A stretch of DNA of 64,000 nt from Priestia filamentosa (GCF_900177535.1 NZ_FXAJ01000002.1:434001-498000); one strand, 5' to 3'; positions 34,029-43,231 are shown, counted from the stretch's first letter. The notes: a model not told the origin generated them from the sequence alone. Numbers and translations: made by a program.

Positions 34029-34071
34029 TAACGGAGGAAACTCGCTAAAAAGTAACGAGCTTCCTCCGTTA
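34029..34071. terminator. Hairpin terminator
   Basis: TAACGGAGGAA-CTCG (from 34029) pairs with CGAG-TTCCTCCGTTA (to 34071). It lies past the stop of the DUF5316-like gene on the minus strand. Confidence 0.8.
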
Positions 34072-34096
34072 TTCATGTGTGCTATAACTTGGATGA

Positions 34097-34387
34097 TTAG
34101 CTAACGATAAAATAAATGGCTACAGCGACCAAGTTTGGCACAGCGACTGAGAGCAATCGCTTTGATTTTTTCAAACTCTTCATATTGCGGTCTTTCTTTT
34201 CGAAAGAAAATTTATTTTTATCTTTTAATGTAATACTGTGAACGAAGTAATCAGCTGAAAATAAGAAAGCAACCCAGCCTACGCCACCTGAAATAAAGTA
34301 AAGATATGACCCGTTCCCTGTAAAATAAAAGGCGGCCAACGACACCAACAATATAATAATGCCAATCATAAATCCTTTTTTAATCAA
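34097..34387 (-). CDS. DUF5316-like small membrane protein
   Basis: A 96-residue protein with three hydrophobic segments (GFMIGIIILLVSLAAFYF, LYFISGGVGWVAFLF, LLSVAVPNLVAVAIYFIV). The order TG-x-SYLYFISGGVGW, a charged middle, and PNLVAV at the end fits the DUF5316 family, of unknown function. The start is TTG 34387, six bases behind GAGG. Confidence 0.65.
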   Translation of the reverse strand: MIKKGFMIGIIILLVSLAAFYFTGNGSYLYFISGGVGWVAFLFSADYFVHSITLKDKNKFSFEKKDRNMKSLKKSKRLLSVAVPNLVAVAIYFIVS

Positions 34388-34450
34388 ATTGATTCCTCGA
34401 TTCCTTGATGGATTATTAATTCTATTTTAACATATTTCTGCAAGGAAGTG

Positions 34451-34621
34451 TTAGATAACGCTAAATACGATCATTAATGTTGTTTGTAAAAGCAATAATC
34501 CTATCATATATAGGCCGAAATTCCCAAGGTCAGCTTGCCCTTTTTTTCGATTGAAAGTAACGAAATAGAGCGCGATTAAAGCAATTGTGAGGACGATATT
34601 GATGATAAGTAATGGTGACAT
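34451..34621 (-). CDS. Small two-helix membrane protein (56 aa)
   Basis: ATG 34621, with an AAAGAAG about seven bases upstream. The protein is MSPLLIINIVLTIALIALYF then VTFNRKKGQADLGNFGLYMI and GLLLLQTTLMIVFSVI. There are two membrane helices joined by a basic loop. It precedes the DUF5316-like gene on the same strand. I do not recognise the family. Confidence 0.6.
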   Translation of the reverse strand: MSPLLIINIVLTIALIALYFVTFNRKKGQADLGNFGLYMIGLLLLQTTLMIVFSVI

Positions 34622-34750
34622 AGCATAGCTTCTTTATATCCTTTATTTACCTATTCTTTATTTTACAATAGGAAGATAAAAATTGGAAATAACAAGATTG
34701 ATGCCTAGAGTATTGGAAAAAATGCATAATAACAAATTAGGGGTGATCCA

Positions 34751-35266
34751 TTGAAAATTAGAAAAGCAAGTGAAAGAGATATAAACGAGATTGCCGAAAT
34801 CTATGTTGATAGCTGGCGAACAACATATGACGGCTTGGTACCTAGGGAGTTTCTAAATGGGTTATCATATGAGACGTCCCAGCATAAATGGCAGTCATTT
34901 TACGATGATCAAGTGAATGAAACGTTTATGTATGTAGCGGTGGATGAGATAGGGAAAGTTGTAGGATTTGCAGCGGCTCGGTGTATGCTTCATAAGGAAC
35001 GTGAAGGTGAACTGTATGCTCTATACCTTTTAGATCAGTGTCAAGGGCAGGGTGTAGGAAGGTCTCTCGTTAAAGCGGTCGCGAATCATTTTATAATAAG
35101 TAACGTTTCTTCCATGTTTGTATGGGTGATGAAAAACAATCGTGCTGGTCGGGGGTTTTATCAATCTTTAAAAGGTACATATACAAGCGATCGTCAAAGC
35201 GAATTTGGGGGATATGTTGTTGAAGATGAGGCCTATAAATGGGATGATCTTTCCCTTTTAACATAA
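34751..35266 (+). CDS. GNAT family N-acetyltransferase
   Basis: A 171-residue single-domain acetyltransferase. The acetyl-CoA motif is LYLLDQCQGQGVGRSLVKAV, with Q-x-x-G-x-G/A in order; N-RAGRGFYQSLKGT follows as the last conserved strand and helix. The start is TTG 34751 behind AGGGGTGA. The substrate is unknown, as for most of this family. Confidence 0.88.
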   Translation: MKIRKASERDINEIAEIYVDSWRTTYDGLVPREFLNGLSYETSQHKWQSFYDDQVNETFMYVAVDEIGKVVGFAAARCMLHKEREGELYALYLLDQCQGQGVGRSLVKAVANHFIISNVSSMFVWVMKNNRAGRGFYQSLKGTYTSDRQSEFGGYVVEDEAYKWDDLSLLT

Positions 35267-35268
35267 TA

Positions 35269-35305
35269 AAAAAAGAGACCATTTAGGAGGTCTCTTTTTT
35301 TATTG
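35269..35305 (+). terminator. Intrinsic terminator
   Basis: AAAAAGAGACC (35270-35280) pairs with GGTCTCTTTTT (35289-35299). Confidence 0.88.
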
Positions 35306-35595
35306 TGTTTTTACATATTTTTATAATATTGTAATATAAAGTTTGTTTTTATTGAATGTATAGTGAAATACTTTATAGTATAAGTAATGTGTAATTAAAA
35401 GCTTATATTTAAACATTTTATTGTGTATTTAATTATTTTTTGATTTTTTTATATAATTTTATTGACGGATATAATACTTTTTTAATAAAATAATAAAAGA
35501 TTATATTCATTACAGTATGTATATTCTGATTTTTTTGTTGATTCACACAAATGAAAGACGGTATCAGGCTGTGAGATTTTTTAGGGGGATTCATT
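35306..35595. other. Very AT-rich promoter region
   Basis: About 290 bases upstream of the peptide transporter with no gene. TTGACG at 35461 followed 17 bases later by ATAAAA could be a promoter. No hairpin was seen. Confidence 0.4.
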
Positions 35596-36927
35596 ATGGA
35601 AGCAGCTGTAAAGAAAGAAACACAGCAGCCGGCGGAATTAAAAAAGAAACATCCGCCTGGACTCTATTTATTATTTGCCACAGAGGCATGGGAGCGATTT
35701 AGTTATTACGGAATGAGAGCTATTCTTGTTTTGTATTTAACAGCCACTGCCGCAAACGGCGGGCTTGGTGTTGATAAAGCAACAGCATTAAGCTTATACG
35801 GCACATTTACAAGTGCAGTTTATATTACACCAATGATTGGTGGCTATTTAACAGACCGTTATCTTGGCCGAAGATTAGCGATTACGCTCGGCGGTATCAT
35901 AATGGCGGTCGGGAACTTCTCTATTTTCTTTCATCAAAGTATGGCGGCTTTATACATTGGGCTTGCTCTACTTATTATTGGGAATGGATTTTTTAAACCG
36001 AATATTTCAACACTTGTGGGAGACCTATATGAAGAAAACGATCCTCGACGTGACGGAGCGTTTACAATCTTCTACATGGGAATTAACGTTGGAGCATTCT
36101 TCGCACCGCTTGTTGTTGGACTAATGAGCTATAAATATGGTTTCCTAACAGCGGCAATTGGAATGATTGTTGGTCAAATTTTATTTAATACATTAGCAAA
36201 ACGCTACTTAGGCGATCTTGGTCTTAAACCAACAAGAACAATTCAGCAAGAAAAAACACATACAACAAAAGCACCATTAACAAAACAAGAAAAAATGAGA
36301 ACACTTGCGATTGTTATTTTAGCTTTCGTAACGATTGCTTTTTGGACAGCATTTGAACAAGCAGGAAGCTCGCTAACTCTATATACGCAAGAACACATTG
36401 ATCGTCATATTGGAAGCTTCACAGTTCCAACAGAATGGTTCCAATCATTAAATGCAATGTTTATCGTTCTATTAGCGCCAATTATGTCTATTGTTTGGTA
36501 CAAGCTTGGGAAATCAAAACGCGGTGACTTTAAAACACCAACAAAAATGGGAATGGGATTAATCACCGTTGGTTTAGGGTTCTTAGTATTAGTATCTGCT
36601 GTATTACAAACAGGAAACAGCTCAGAATTAAAAGTAAACTTATTGTTTATGGTTTTCACTTATTTCCTACACACGCTAGCTGAACTAATGATTTCACCAG
36701 TTGGACTATCAATGGTAAGTAGACTTGCTCCATTGAAACTGGCTTCTCTTCTAATGGGAGTATGGATGGCAAGTTCTGCGGTAGCAAACAAGCTAGCAGG
36801 GGTGTTAGCAACATATACGCAATCATTTGGATATTTGGAAATCTTCGGTGTAATTAGTGCCGTAACTATTGTTCTTGGAATTATCGTCTTATTCCTTTCA
36901 AAACCAATTGCAAAATTAATGAATTAA
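35596..36927 (+). CDS. Proton-dependent oligopeptide transporter (POT/PTR family)
   Basis: A 443-residue major facilitator of the POT family that imports di- and tripeptides with protons. The family signature E-x-x-E-R-F-x-Y is seen in ATEAWERFSYYGMRAILVLY, and the PTR2 motif in FTIFYMGINVGAFFAPLVVG. About 12-14 membrane helices span the protein. The N-terminus is Lys/Gln-rich and cytoplasmic. ATG 35596 follows AGGGGGA. The gene is monocistronic with its own terminator. Confidence 0.93.
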   Translation: MEAAVKKETQQPAELKKKHPPGLYLLFATEAWERFSYYGMRAILVLYLTATAANGGLGVDKATALSLYGTFTSAVYITPMIGGYLTDRYLGRRLAITLGGIIMAVGNFSIFFHQSMAALYIGLALLIIGNGFFKPNISTLVGDLYEENDPRRDGAFTIFYMGINVGAFFAPLVVGLMSYKYGFLTAAIGMIVGQILFNTLAKRYLGDLGLKPTRTIQQEKTHTTKAPLTKQEKMRTLAIVILAFVTIAFWTAFEQAGSSLTLYTQEHIDRHIGSFTVPTEWFQSLNAMFIVLLAPIMSIVWYKLGKSKRGDFKTPTKMGMGLITVGLGFLVLVSAVLQTGNSSELKVNLLFMVFTYFLHTLAELMISPVGLSMVSRLAPLKLASLLMGVWMASSAVANKLAGVLATYTQSFGYLEIFGVISAVTIVLGIIVLFLSKPIAKLMN

Positions 36928-36930
36928 TCG

Positions 36931-36960
36931 AAAGCTGCCTTTTTAGAAGGCAGCTTTTTT
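36931..36960 (+). terminator. Intrinsic terminator
   Basis: AAAGCTGCCTT (36931-36941) pairs with AAGGCAGCTTT (36947-36957), then T's. Confidence 0.9.
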
Positions 36961-36979
36961 AGTATATTCACTTTTCGAG

Positions 36980-36991
36980 GAAAACGTTTTC
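36980..36991. promoter_or_regulatory. Upstream LacI-type operator
   Basis: GAAAACGTTTTC, a perfect 12-bp palindrome with the central CG typical of LacI/CcpA operators. An identical copy lies at 37142-37153, with centres 162 bp apart. Confidence 0.65.
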
Positions 36992-37099
36992 TTTATATTT
37001 ATTATAAAATCTTTTTAAAAGTGTTAAGAAAGAGGGTAATAACAATTAATAAGACTCTATACAGTCATTATGTCTTGTTTTTAGGGGTGAATAAAGTTG

Positions 37100-37153
37100 T
37101 TGACTTCAAATTAAAAGCGAGTATATAATCAGAAACATAAGGAAAACGTTTTC
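37100..37153 (+). promoter_or_regulatory. Promoter and main operator of the inositol-type operon
   Basis: TTGACT (37100-37105) and TATAAT (37124-37129) are 18 bases apart. The second GAAAACGTTTTC palindrome (37142-37153) lies just past the expected transcription start, a good repressor position. Confidence 0.7.
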
Positions 37154-37227
37154 TTTAATTTTATTATTAAAAGACTGAATATTCGATATTGTAGTAGTTA
37201 TCTTTTTTTACTCGCTCGCGATGAAAC

Positions 37228-37241
37228 AGTAAGCGCTTACT
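37228..37241. promoter_or_regulatory. Palindromic site AGTAAGCGCTTACT
   Basis: A 14-bp perfect palindrome with a central GC, 47 bases upstream of the dehydrogenase start. It could be a second LacI-family or cre-type site within the leader. Confidence 0.5.
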
Positions 37242-37288
37242 TTGGAAGGTGAGAAATACCATACTAAAGAGAGAGGTTGGAATCTACC

Positions 37289-38341
37289 ATGAAAAAAGTG
37301 AAAGTGGGAATCGTTGGACTTGGTCGTTTAGGAAGACAGCATGCGGAGAACTTAGCATTTCGTATCCCCAACTGCGAACTTATTGCTGTATGCAGCATTA
37401 TTGAAGAAGAAGCGAAAAAAGCACAGGAAGAGTGGGGCGTAAAATACGCCTATACAAACTACGAGGAAATGATTAAAAATGAAGAATTAGATGCTGTTTT
37501 AATTGCGTCTCCATCTGGTTTTCATTGTGAACAAATTGAAAAAGCGCTGGAGGCAAATCTTCACGTTTTCAGTGAAAAACCGCTTGGCCTTTATTTAGAA
37601 GAAGCAGTGCGCGTTGAAGAAGCAGTTAAGAAGCATGAGAACAAAGTATTTATGCTTGGTTTTATGAGAAGATATGATAAATCATACGCATATGCCAAGA
37701 AAAAGGTGGAAAAAGGAGCGATTGGAGAACCTGTATTAATTCGCTGCTATGGACTTGACCCAAGCAAAGCAATAGGTGGTTTTATGAATTTTGCGAAAAA
37801 CAACTATAGCGGTGGTTTATTTTTAGACATGGCTATTCATGATTTAGATCTAGCACGTTGGTATCTTAATTCAGAAGCAAAACAAGTATGGGCAATTGGT
37901 GGTGCTTATGGATATCCCGAGATCGGACAATTACATGATGCTGAAACAGGGGCTGCCCTAGTAAAATTTGAAAACGGGACAATGGGAGTTTTTGTAGCGG
38001 GTCGAAATTGTTCACACGGCTATCATATTGAAACCGAAATTATCGGAACAGAAGGAACCTTAAGAATTGGAACGGTACCAGAGCGAAATATGGTTACAGT
38101 GTTCAATGAAACAGGAGCTGTAAAAGAGTGTTCAGAAGGATTTTTAGAAAGATTTGAACAAGCATACTTAAGTGAAGTAGAAGAATTTATTAATTGCATA
38201 AGAGAAGAAAGAAAGCCAGACGTAACAGTAGAAGATGGCGTGTTATCCACTGCTTTAGGATATGCGTGCAAAGAATCATTTGAAACAGGTGAGCTTGTTA
38301 CCGTTCAATCTCCGCATAACGTAGCTCGTTCTACAACATAA
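37289..38341 (+). CDS. Gfo/Idh/MocA dehydrogenase, inositol 2-dehydrogenase-like
   Basis: A 350-residue NAD(P)-dependent dehydrogenase. The Rossmann motif is VGIVGLGRLGRQHAENL, the cofactor and catalytic Lys motif is SEKPLGL, and the active-site D-x-x-x-H-D is in FLDMAIHDLDLARWY. It is closest in appearance to scyllo- or myo-inositol 2-dehydrogenases (IolX/IolG). ATG 37289 starts the domain; TTG 37277 is directly after GAGAGAGG. A sugar/polyol porter gene follows and a LacI regulator lies nearby, which supports polyol catabolism. The exact substrate is inferred. Confidence 0.85.
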   Translation: MKKVKVGIVGLGRLGRQHAENLAFRIPNCELIAVCSIIEEEAKKAQEEWGVKYAYTNYEEMIKNEELDAVLIASPSGFHCEQIEKALEANLHVFSEKPLGLYLEEAVRVEEAVKKHENKVFMLGFMRRYDKSYAYAKKKVEKGAIGEPVLIRCYGLDPSKAIGGFMNFAKNNYSGGLFLDMAIHDLDLARWYLNSEAKQVWAIGGAYGYPEIGQLHDAETGAALVKFENGTMGVFVAGRNCSHGYHIETEIIGTEGTLRIGTVPERNMVTVFNETGAVKECSEGFLERFEQAYLSEVEEFINCIREERKPDVTVEDGVLSTALGYACKESFETGELVTVQSPHNVARSTT

Positions 38342-38403
38342 CGGTTGTTCTAGCGTAGAAAGACATCGTTTGCTTGCTATGAAAGAGAGAAAAAGAGTTA
38401 TAT

Positions 38404-38418
38404 TTGAAAGCGTTATCA
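38404..38418 (+). promoter_or_regulatory. cre-like site before the porter gene
   Basis: TTGAAAGCGTTATCA fits the CcpA consensus closely. It sits 42 bases upstream of the porter start, between the two genes of the operon. Confidence 0.6.
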
Positions 38419-38459
38419 GTTGGGAGTTTCATAGTTTATGAGAACGGGAGGAACACGAT

Positions 38460-39893
38460 GTGGGAGAGAATACAGGGAAACAAAGGGAGCCAGCGAAGAA
38501 AATAAAAATAATTGCATTTATTTCAACGTTTGGCGGTTTGCTTTTTGGTTATGATACAGGGGTAATTAATGGAGCATTGCCTTATATGTCAAGAGCTGAT
38601 CAGCTCAATCTTACTCCATTTACAGAAGGACTAGTTGCAAGCTCCCTTTTGTTAGGGGCTGCGTTTGGGGCCTTGTTTGGAGGACAACTTTCAGATCGTC
38701 ATGGCCGCCGTAGAAATATTATGTTTCTAGCTCTATTATTCTTTGGCACAACGCTTGGATGTACACTAGCGTCAGACACAACGCTAATGGTCATTTTTAG
38801 GTTTTTACTCGGCCTAGCTGTTGGAGGTGCTTCTGTTACAGTACCGACATTTTTAGCTGAAATGGCACCAGCTGAAAAAAGAGGACAGATTGTGACGCAA
38901 AACGAATTCATGATTGTGACAGGTCAGTTTTTAGCTTTTACATTCAACGCTATTTTAGGCAATACATTAGGAGAAGTTGGACATGTTTGGCGCTATATGT
39001 TAGTTATTGCTTCTCTTCCTGCTGTAATTCTATGGTTTGGAATGCTTATTGTGCCAGAAAGTCCGCGCTGGCTTGCTTCAAAGGGGAGAATAGGCGAGGC
39101 ATTAAAAGTACTAAAACAAATTCGAAAAGAAAAGCAAGCAAATGAAGAGTTAACGGAAATTAAAACGTCAATAGCTAAAGAATCTAAAATGAAAAAAGCT
39201 ACGATAAAAGATCTATCAACACTATGGATACGACGCATATTGTTTTTAGGAATTGGGATTGCAGTTGTGAACCAAATTAATGGTGTAAATGCTATTATGT
39301 ATTACGGAACTGAAATTTTAAAAGACGCTGGGTTAGGAATTAAAGCTGCATTAATCGGAAATGTAGCAAACGGAATCATTTCGATGGGCGCCATGCTCGT
39401 TGGGATTTGGCTGCTTGGAAAAGTAAACCGTCGTCCAATGCTTATTATTGGTCTTTGTGGAACAACGACTTCCCTTTTCCTAATCGGTCTTTTCTCAATG
39501 CTTTTAGAAGGATCTCCCGCTCTTCCTTATGTTGTTCTTTCACTCACTGTTCTCTTTCTTGCTTTTATGCAAGGTGCAATTGGTCCTGTAACATGGCTTA
39601 CGCTCGCTGAAATTTTCCCTCTCGGAATGAGAGGATTAGGGATGGGCTTTAGCGTATTTTGGATGTGGATTGTTAACTTTTCAATCAGCTTAACGTTCCC
39701 AATGTTACTTGCTTCAATTGGGTTAGCTATGACGTTCTTTATTTTCGCCATTCTCGGTGTGTTTGCTATTGCTTTCGTTCATAAATATTTGCCTGAAACA
39801 AGAGGATATTCACTTGAAGAAATCGAACAGCACTTTCGTTCTTATGACGATGAAGCAGTTCACTCAGAACTGCCGAGACAAGTGAAACAGTAA
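38460..39893 (+). CDS. Sugar porter family MFS transporter (IolT-like)
   Basis: A 477-residue major facilitator with 12 helices and sugar-porter signatures: GGLLFGYDTGVINGALPYM, SDRHGRRRN after helix 2, PESPRWLASKGR before the central loop, NQINGVNAIMYYG in helix 7 and PETRGYSLEEIE at the end. It resembles the myo-inositol transporter IolT. The start is GTG 38460 behind GGGAGG; the overlapping ATG two bases earlier is out of frame. It follows the dehydrogenase gene by 118 bases, with a cre-like site between. Confidence 0.9.
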   Translation: MGENTGKQREPAKKIKIIAFISTFGGLLFGYDTGVINGALPYMSRADQLNLTPFTEGLVASSLLLGAAFGALFGGQLSDRHGRRRNIMFLALLFFGTTLGCTLASDTTLMVIFRFLLGLAVGGASVTVPTFLAEMAPAEKRGQIVTQNEFMIVTGQFLAFTFNAILGNTLGEVGHVWRYMLVIASLPAVILWFGMLIVPESPRWLASKGRIGEALKVLKQIRKEKQANEELTEIKTSIAKESKMKKATIKDLSTLWIRRILFLGIGIAVVNQINGVNAIMYYGTEILKDAGLGIKAALIGNVANGIISMGAMLVGIWLLGKVNRRPMLIIGLCGTTTSLFLIGLFSMLLEGSPALPYVVLSLTVLFLAFMQGAIGPVTWLTLAEIFPLGMRGLGMGFSVFWMWIVNFSISLTFPMLLASIGLAMTFFIFAILGVFAIAFVHKYLPETRGYSLEEIEQHFRSYDDEAVHSELPRQVKQ

Positions 39894-39897
39894 TAAG

Positions 39898-39930
39898 AAA
39901 AAGACAGCTTAAATAAAGCTGTCTTTTTTT
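39898..39930 (+). terminator. Intrinsic terminator
   Basis: AAAAAGACAGCTT pairs with AAGCTGTCTTTTT, followed by T's; it ends the inositol-type operon. Confidence 0.9.
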
Positions 39931-40065
39931 AGGTGTAGTATTGATAGAAGAGGAGGATTTTTTAATATGAAAACTTATCGATTTACCATAATGTGTTAAA
40001 ATTTCATTGTGAACGATTAAGACAAGATTCATGTAAAGAGGATGAGAGAAAATGGGGGTGTAATA

Positions 40066-40275
40066 GTGAGTGAAAACAAAGAAACACCTGAAGGAAGGAG
40101 AGAAAGACTAAGAGGAGAAGAATTAAAAAGAAACTCTACTGGAAATATGAACGATTCGTTTAATAGGGCTGAAATGGGAAACCTTGCTGATTTAGTAGGG
40201 GGATTAGGTTGGAAAGGGATCGGAATCCTACTCCTTGTCATCATAATAAGTTTTATAGTCGCATCACTATTATGA
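40066..40275 (+). CDS. DUF6366 family small membrane protein
   Basis: A 69-residue protein with a charged N-terminus (ETPEGRRERLRGEELKRN) and a C-terminal membrane helix (IGILLLVIIISFIVASLL). The middle NLADLVGGLGWKGIGI matches the DUF6366 family of Bacillus, of unknown function. I chose GTG 40066 because GGGGGTG lies five bases upstream and the family begins M-S-x-x-KETPE; ATG 40042 would add eight residues. Confidence 0.78.
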   Translation: MSENKETPEGRRERLRGEELKRNSTGNMNDSFNRAEMGNLADLVGGLGWKGIGILLLVIIISFIVASLL

Positions 40276-40294
40276 AGTGATGCGACCTTTTTCT
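40258..40294 (+). terminator. Terminator overlapping the DUF6366 gene end
   Basis: GTCGCATCACT (40258-40268) pairs with AGTGATGCGAC (40276-40286), followed by CTTTTTC. The left arm is coding sequence. Confidence 0.85.
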
Positions 40295-40319
40295 TATACA
40301 AAAACAGCTGTGAATAAAG

Positions 40320-40739
40320 TTAGCAGGACTCCGTTAAATTTTTATCTACTTTAATGTCTGGATTGGCTTCTTTTAATAAAGAGATAAATTCCCGTTTGTT
40401 TTTAGGAGACACAAGCAGGATGCCGCTATGAGAATGCGACGTGATTTCGATTCTGTCTAGTGAAAGAGCAGGAGATGCTAACGGGTTTTTCGTTCGTTTC
40501 ATCTTTTGGATATCTTTGATTGGAACTTTCTTTTTTAGGGCCCCATTGTGGATGATTAGCATGTTCTCGTCTACCACATATCCTGTTTTAAAAAAGCATA
40601 ATAGGAGAAAGAGTGCTAATGGAAGAGTGAAAAAAAGAGCTTCATAGTCTCTTTTCATGATAAGAGGTATGAAACAAGCGAAAATAACAATCCAATTTAT
40701 AATAATAACCCATATATCTTTTTTGGATGGGAAATACAT
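40320..40739 (-). CDS. PH-domain membrane protein (DUF1200/bPH_4-like)
   Basis: A 139-residue protein with two N-terminal membrane helices (about 10-28 and 32-50), followed by a bacterial PH-like domain. The stretch ALKKKVPIKDIQKMKRTKNP, LASPALSLDRIEI, LLVSPKNKREFISLL is characteristic of the DUF1200 group. The function is unknown. ATG 40739 lies behind GGAGAAA. It is monocistronic. Confidence 0.8.
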   Translation of the reverse strand: MYFPSKKDIWVIIINWIVIFACFIPLIMKRDYEALFFTLPLALFLLLCFFKTGYVVDENMLIIHNGALKKKVPIKDIQKMKRTKNPLASPALSLDRIEITSHSHSGILLVSPKNKREFISLLKEANPDIKVDKNLTESC

Positions 40740-40895
40740 GGCTCTTTTTCTCCTTTCTTTTTAAAGATATGATTTAGAGTCTATGAGTAGAGTGGCTGTG
40801 CTGTAGAAAAAAGGTTCTATGCTATAATAAATAGGTTCATTTACGTTTATTATTACATAAATACATACTCATTACCGGAGAGAAAGGAGGAAGAA

Positions 40896-41891
40896 ATGAA
40901 AATTACAATCCGTAGCGTTGCCGAAGAGGCCGGCGTTTCTATTGGAACGGTTTCAAAGGTAATCAATAATAGCGGAAAAATTAGTGAGAAAACGCGAAAA
41001 AAAGTGTTTCAAGCAATGCAAAAATTAAACTACAAGCCTGATGCAGCAGCAGCTTCTTTAAGAGGAAAGCGAACCAAATTAATTGGACTTCTTGTTCCTG
41101 ATATATCGAATCCGTTTTATGCAGGAATCGCAAGAAGCATTGAAGATCGCAGTCATGAAGTAGGATTAAATGTAATGTTGTGCAGCACAGATAATAATAC
41201 AGAAAAAGAAAAAAATTACTTAGCTCTGTTAACAAGTCAACGAGTAGACGGACTTGTTGTGGCGTCTGCATTTAGAAGCACGGTTTTGCTGCAAGAAACA
41301 ATTGACAGAGGAATTCCAAGTGTTTTAATTGCTTCCGAAATCCCTCAGCTTTCAATTAACACGGTAACTGTTGATGATTATAAAGGAGGCTATTTAGCAA
41401 CATCTCACTTGCTAGATTTAGGACATAAAGACATTGCAATCATTTCTGAAAACGTTCGCAGTAACGAACCTCGTTTAGCAGCGTATAAGGACTCTATGAG
41501 AGAAGCGGGCATAGATGTGAAACCAGAATATATCATGAAAACAGAAGCGACAATTCAAAAAGGATATGAATGTGCTAAAAAGCTTCTCTTGTTGGATGAG
41601 AAACCAACCGCTATTTTTGCATGTAACGATTTACTGGCAGCTGGCGTCATTCAAGCAGCTAAAGAGCTTGAACTTGACTTGCCACGTGAGCTTTCTGTTG
41701 TTGGATTTGACAATACGGTTTTATCCACAACAACAGCTCCAATGCTGACAACCATTTCTCAGCCGATAAAACAAATGGGCGCAAAAGTTGTTGATTTATT
41801 ACGGCAAGAAATGGAAGAGTCCAAAGGACATAAGGAGCGCCTGCTTATGGCTCCTGAACTTATTGTACGACAGTCTACAGCAAGTATCTAA
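40896..41891 (+). CDS. LacI-family transcriptional regulator
   Basis: A 331-residue regulator. The N-terminal helix-turn-helix is ITIRSVAEEAGVSIGTVSKV with the hinge helix in PDAAAASLRGKRT, followed by a periplasmic-binding-like sensor domain starting IGLLVPDISNPFYAGIARS. It most likely controls the dehydrogenase-porter operon about 1 kb upstream, which carries two GAAAACGTTTTC palindromes. The effector is unknown but probably a polyol or sugar. ATG 40896 follows AAAGGAGG. Confidence 0.93.
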   Translation: MKITIRSVAEEAGVSIGTVSKVINNSGKISEKTRKKVFQAMQKLNYKPDAAAASLRGKRTKLIGLLVPDISNPFYAGIARSIEDRSHEVGLNVMLCSTDNNTEKEKNYLALLTSQRVDGLVVASAFRSTVLLQETIDRGIPSVLIASEIPQLSINTVTVDDYKGGYLATSHLLDLGHKDIAIISENVRSNEPRLAAYKDSMREAGIDVKPEYIMKTEATIQKGYECAKKLLLLDEKPTAIFACNDLLAAGVIQAAKELELDLPRELSVVGFDNTVLSTTTAPMLTTISQPIKQMGAKVVDLLRQEMEESKGHKERLLMAPELIVRQSTASI

Positions 41892-41910
41892 AGTAATGAG
41901 GAGGGATGCT

Positions 41911-42447
41911 GTGAGAAAAACGGAACTATGTTCTTGGACAGAACAGTGGGAGGCTCTATATGAACAAGAGAAAGAGCTGCTCCATGAAATATTAAAAGAT
42001 AATATTATCCATATGTTTCATATTGGCAGCACCTCTGTTCACACTATCCAATATGCAAAGCCTATTATCGATATTTTAGTTGTAGTATCTAATATTGAGA
42101 GAATCGCTTCTTATGAAAAAGAAATGATTGAAGGGGGCTACAGTGCTAAAGGAGAGAATGGTATTGCAGGGAGGCGCTACTTTGTAAGGGGAAAAGAGAA
42201 GAGAACACATCATGTTCATATTTTCCAAAGCGGTCATGCACAAATTGAACAATTCCTAGACTTTAAAGAGTATGTGCTTCACCATCCTCTAGAAGCAAGA
42301 GCATACGGAGAATTAAAGAGAAAGCTAGCGCAAGAATTTCCAGATTTTCATTATAAGTATCAAGAAGGAAAGAGGGAGTTTGTAACAGTACTAGCTCATA
42401 AAGCATCTCTTTGGGGAGAAGAACGACGAAGGAGAGAGGTAAAGTGA
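41911..42447 (+). CDS. GrpB family protein
   Basis: A 178-residue protein of the GrpB family, related to nucleotidyltransferases: HIGSTSVHTIQYAKPIIDIL has the G-S-T and D residues, then HHVHIFQSGH and ARAYGELKRKLAQEF, the usual C-terminal helix. The start is GTG 41911, six bases behind GAGGAGG. Its TGA overlaps the GTG of the next, broken gene, so the two once formed an operon. The function is unknown. Confidence 0.85.
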   Translation: MRKTELCSWTEQWEALYEQEKELLHEILKDNIIHMFHIGSTSVHTIQYAKPIIDILVVVSNIERIASYEKEMIEGGYSAKGENGIAGRRYFVRGKEKRTHHVHIFQSGHAQIEQFLDFKEYVLHHPLEARAYGELKRKLAQEFPDFHYKYQEGKREFVTVLAHKASLWGEERRRREVK

Positions 42448-42958
42448 ACCGTATTATGGTTGTTGTGGTTTCTCCAGGAGTCGGAAAGTCGACGTTTGCA
42501 CGGAGACTCGGAGAAACATTGCATATTGAGGTTCATCATTTAGATGCATTGTTTTGGAAACCAAATTGGGTAGAAGCATCATTGAAAGATTTTTCAAAAT
42601 CTCAGCAAGACATTGTCCTTATGATCAGTGGATTATAAAAGGAAACTACAAAAACACTTTTCAAATTCGCTTACAAAGAGCAGATACAATTATTTATCTT
42701 GAACTTTCTCTTCATGTTTGTCTTTACCGGGTGCTAAAACGCTTTTGGATGAATAGAGGAAAAACGCGCTGATTTAGGAGAAGGATGCGAAAAAAAGCTA
42801 GATTGGACATTCCTTAAAAGTATCTGCACAACTTATTACGGTCGTAAGAAAAGAATGGCTGAACACTTTGAGGCTTTTTAAAAGTTAAATCCAAGCAATA
42901 AGGTTATTCTTTTAAAAAGTAAAAAAGAAATTAAGAGATATTTAGAAAGTCTAAAATG
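42444..42958 (+). pseudogene. Broken P-loop kinase-like gene (topology modulation family)
   Basis: Starts with GTG 42444 overlapping the GrpB stop. The first frame has the Walker A motif SPGVGKST and VHHLDALFWKPNW, then a frameshift. The second frame carries QWIIKGNYKNTFQIRLQRAD and LSLHVCLYRVLKRFWMNRGK, then another frameshift near 42766. The third reads RADLGEGCEKKLDWTFLKSI and ends, after an internal TAA, in KKEIKRYLESLK. The parts match adenylate-kinase-like 'DNA topology modulation' (FlaR-type) proteins. Two frameshifts and one stop make it non-functional. Confidence 0.85.
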
Positions 42959-42997
42959 AAAAAGTGTTTCTTTAATAGGAGAGAAACACTTTTTTCT
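42959..42997 (+). terminator. Intrinsic terminator
   Basis: AAAAAGTGTTTCT (42959-42971) pairs with AGAAACACTTTTT (42983-42995). Bases 43000-43231 beyond it are AT-rich without a gene. Confidence 0.85.
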
Positions 42998-43231
42998 GTT
43001 ATTACTTCACTTTGTGAACTTAATGAATGAAATATATCAAAAAAATAAAACATTAAACACTCCCAATATTTCAGTTACTTTTTGAATACTATTTCAATTT
43101 TGAAAAATGATCGTTTTTTATATATTTATTTTTAAATGAACTATGTGCTAAAAGAAAAATATTAATACTATAAATTTAATCCTTTGCTTTCTAAATCCCC
43201 AAAAAAGTATTCTGTTTCTAGAGGTGATAGA

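Noticed and set aside
35517-35702. ORF overlapping the start of the peptide transporter
   Set aside because: Different frame from the POT gene, no site, unlikely composition.
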